From NCBI RefSeq assembly GCF_001650635.1, contig NZ_LWQU01000141.1, positions 99,407 through 163,406 of the forward strand: a DNA stretch of 64,000 nt, in the 5' to 3' direction. Of this stretch, positions 62,466 to 64,000 are shown in pieces. Position numbers and translations under genes: made by a program. Below the pieces are notes generated by a model. That model worked only from the letters and a program-made list of their open reading frames with translations. It searched no databases and was not told the DNA's origin. The stretch comes from Magnetospirillum moscoviense. Its GTDB lineage: Bacteria > Pseudomonadota > Alphaproteobacteria > Rhodospirillales > Magnetospirillaceae. The stretch's first letter is position 1; every line of letters starts with the position of its first letter.

Positions 62466-63398
62466 TCAGCCGCCGGTATAGGTCGTGGCGATGCGCCGGG
62501 CGGCGGCGTGCAACGAGTCGAATTCGCCGATGGTGGCGGCGCTGGGTCGGTTCTTGATTTCGGCGCTCTTGGCCAGCAAGGCTTCCAGGTTCTCGGTGCC
62601 GTGGCGCAGGTCGCGGGCAACCCGCTCCATCAACTCGCTGATCAGGTTTTCCAGGTTGAAGGCGCCGCGCAGGACCATTTCGGGGGAATGAGTCCCTTCG
62701 CGGGCCTTGTCCAGCAAGGTCTTGCACTCCCATTCGCAGCCGGCGGCCAGTCGCTTGATCCGTTCCAGCGACAGCGCCCCGAAAATCTGAGACTTCTGGG
62801 AATCGTACCGTTCGGGGGCCGCGCCGGCGGCGCGGGCCTGCACCGGATTGGGCACGGTGAACGCCGCCGCCGAGGTCGCCCCCGGCCGCGCCTGCTTGCG
62901 CCGGTCCGGGCCGATGTAATCATGGGTCACCACGAAGGGCTTGCGCCGGTTGGCGAAGGCGCCCAGCCGGGTGGCGATCTGGTCGGGCGAGAACGGAATC
63001 AGCAGCAAATCGTCGGCGCCGGAATTGACGCAATTATGGACCCGCGATTCGTCGGTGGTGGCCAGCAACATGGCGCCGACGATGAAGGGGTCGGTGCCCA
63101 GGCGACCCAGCCGGGTCTCGCGCAGCAGATAGGTGGTGTCGGTCCCGTCGATCTCGGAGTTCATTACCACCATATCGAATCGCTCGGTGGCGAACGCATT
63201 GTGGGCGTTGACGAAGGTATTGGCCTCGGAAATGTCGCGAATGCCAAGATTATTCAAGCCAATTCTGATGCCTTGTTTAATCATGCTATTGGGCTCGCAC
63301 ACAAGAACGCGAACTTTCGCCAGTGAATTTGCACCGGTGATTGACGTATTCCTGTTAGAAGCTTGGGATATTACTGATGAAGCGCTGGCCATTCGCAA
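62466..63398 (-). CDS. Pseudo-receiver signalling protein
   Basis: 310 residues. Residues 28-160 follow the receiver fold (VRVLVCEPNSMIKQGI, FDMVVMNSEIDGTDTTY, SGADDLLLIPFSPDQIATRL). Key residues are lost: the acceptor Asp is Asn80, the acidic pair is Cys-Glu, and Lys is Ile. So it is unlikely to be phosphorylated. The C-terminal ~130 residues are helical (LLDKAREGTHSPEMVLRGAF, IATTY). The first codons are AT-rich. Start ATG 63398 is tentative. Confidence 0.65.
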   Translation of the reverse strand: MRMASASSVISQASNRNTSITGANSLAKVRVLVCEPNSMIKQGIRIGLNNLGIRDISEANTFVNAHNAFATERFDMVVMNSEIDGTDTTYLLRETRLGRLGTDPFIVGAMLLATTDESRVHNCVNSGADDLLLIPFSPDQIATRLGAFANRRKPFVVTHDYIGPDRRKQARPGATSAAAFTVPNPVQARAAGAAPERYDSQKSQIFGALSLERIKRLAAGCEWECKTLLDKAREGTHSPEMVLRGAFNLENLISELMERVARDLRHGTENLEALLAKSAEIKNRPSAATIGEFDSLHAAARRIATTYTGG

Positions 63399-63568
63399 CC
63401 TGTTTAAATGCCATTTACAATGGCAATGTCCTTACAAAAGTTATCAAACTTGCTGCGATATTTACAAGAAATTTAGGGCTTCTGCTGAAGCAATTGTTTT
63501 ATTTAGGCTCTATTCGCAATTCGTATTGATATCGTGTAGAATGGCGGAAACGCGGGAGGTTTTGCGCG
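63399..63568. other. AT-rich intergenic gap with an inverted repeat
   Basis: 170 bases much richer in A and T than the rest of the window. TGCCATT (63409-63415) and AATGGCA (63419-63425) form a perfect dyad just upstream of the pseudo-receiver start. The right part may hold the left end of the insertion element (around 63506). The base shift suggests recent acquisition. Confidence 0.5.
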
Positions 63569-64000
63569 ATGGATCGGAAGGAATTTCAGGCGTGGCTGTC
63601 GGCAGTGGACACGCTGAGCGAGGCGCAGAAGGCGGAGGCCGGGGAGATCCTTTCCGGTCGTCCGGCTGGCGAAGCCTCGTTGGCGGCCATTGAGTTGGGC
63701 GTCGGCGATGATCGGTGCTGCCCCCACTGCGGGACTCCCGGGGCAGTGGCCAACGGCAAGGCCCGGGGGATGCAGCGCTACCTTTGCCGGGCTTGCAAGC
63801 GGACCTTCGGCGCGTTGACCGGGACGCGGTTATCCGGCCTGCACCGTAAAGAGGCGTGGATGACGTTCGGCGAATGTCTGGCCGACGGCGACACGGTGAA
63901 GGCGTCGGCGGAACGGTGTGGCGTTGCCGTGAGCACCGCCTTCCGCTGGCGGCATCGCTTCCTTGAGGCGATCAAGACCCGCGTCGGAAAGCTGCGGGGC
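63569..64000 (+). mobile_element. IS1595-type transposase, 5' part
   Basis: Frame open from ATG 63569 to the right edge (144 codons), not closed by a stop in the window. The N-terminal domain has a zinc-ribbon (CCPHCGTPG, YLCRACKRTF) followed by TGTRLSGLHRKEAWMTF and a helix-turn-helix (KASAERCGVAVSTAFRWRHR). This is the standard N-terminus of IS1595/ISXO2-family transposases. The DDE core lies beyond the window. The element's left end is probably near 63506 (GGCTCTATTCGC). Confidence 0.88.

Noticed and set aside
63503..63727. Minus-strand frame opposite the transposase
   Set aside because: Antisense to the zinc-ribbon coding sequence; no ribosome site or family.

Overview
The window is 64 kb of GC-rich chromosomal DNA with dense, often overlapping genes. 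Gene content points to a free-living, motile alphaproteobacterium, most likely Rhodospirillales and Magnetospirillum-like. This is inferred from an Irr-type Fur regulator, a FlaF-like protein, several chemoreceptors, two hemerythrin-like proteins and a nor denitrification cluster. No rRNA, tRNA or CRISPR array was seen.

Region 0-10 kb: the end of a diguanylate cyclase, a one-helix microprotein, a ribbon-helix-helix regulator, a FlaF-like protein, a phasin-like protein, and a tightly packed six-gene minus-strand operon (10159 to 2094). The operon encodes a two-helix membrane sensor, a sensor/HAMP domain fused to an MFS transporter, a Tat-exported ABC-type binding protein with no permease or ATPase, a formyltransferase-like enzyme, a Cache-HAMP-PP2C-HATPase protein and a STAS protein. 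It reads as a ligand-sensing partner-switching pathway and is the best candidate for an undescribed system.

Region 10-25 kb: housekeeping genes (murI, a metallo-beta-lactamase-fold hydrolase, a LOG-family gene). Then come a second partner-switching locus (nitrate/nitrite-type chemoreceptor, STAS, HATPase), a ParS-like orphan, a tandem PPK2 kinase, a Cache chemoreceptor, a YqhA-family membrane protein, and the hldE-queF-queG operon.

Region 25-46 kb: three paralogous degenerate EAL-domain proteins, an ABC-2 exporter with a methyltransferase, and a TerB-peroxiredoxin-like fusion. Also here are a bacteriohemerythrin, an orphan hydrogenase-protease-like protein, ruvX, an acyltransferase, a flavin oxidoreductase and a split Aer-like receptor (PAS protein plus MCP-PilZ-CZB). 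A complete AmmeMemoRadiSam pair, a CheY-like protein and irr follow.

Region 45-51 kb: the nitric oxide locus. A Cys-rich PadR-like regulator diverges from a degenerate hemerythrin, followed by norC-norB, a terminator, a 135-bp dispersed repeat, and norQ-norD. A second, inverted copy of the repeat sits at 30758-30892. Region 51-64 kb: an M15 peptidase, a glycosyltransferase-like pair, nadE-gltX-cysS-membrane protein, a solute-binding protein, an SDR, a MntA/HepT-type toxin-antitoxin pair, a pseudo-receiver protein, an AT-rich gap, and the start of an IS1595-type transposase cut by the window edge.

Recurring theme: second-messenger and sensory output (GGDEF, degenerate EAL, PilZ, chemoreceptors, two STAS/HATPase modules) combined with nitrogen-oxide and O2 sensing (NIT domain, hemerythrins, Nor).
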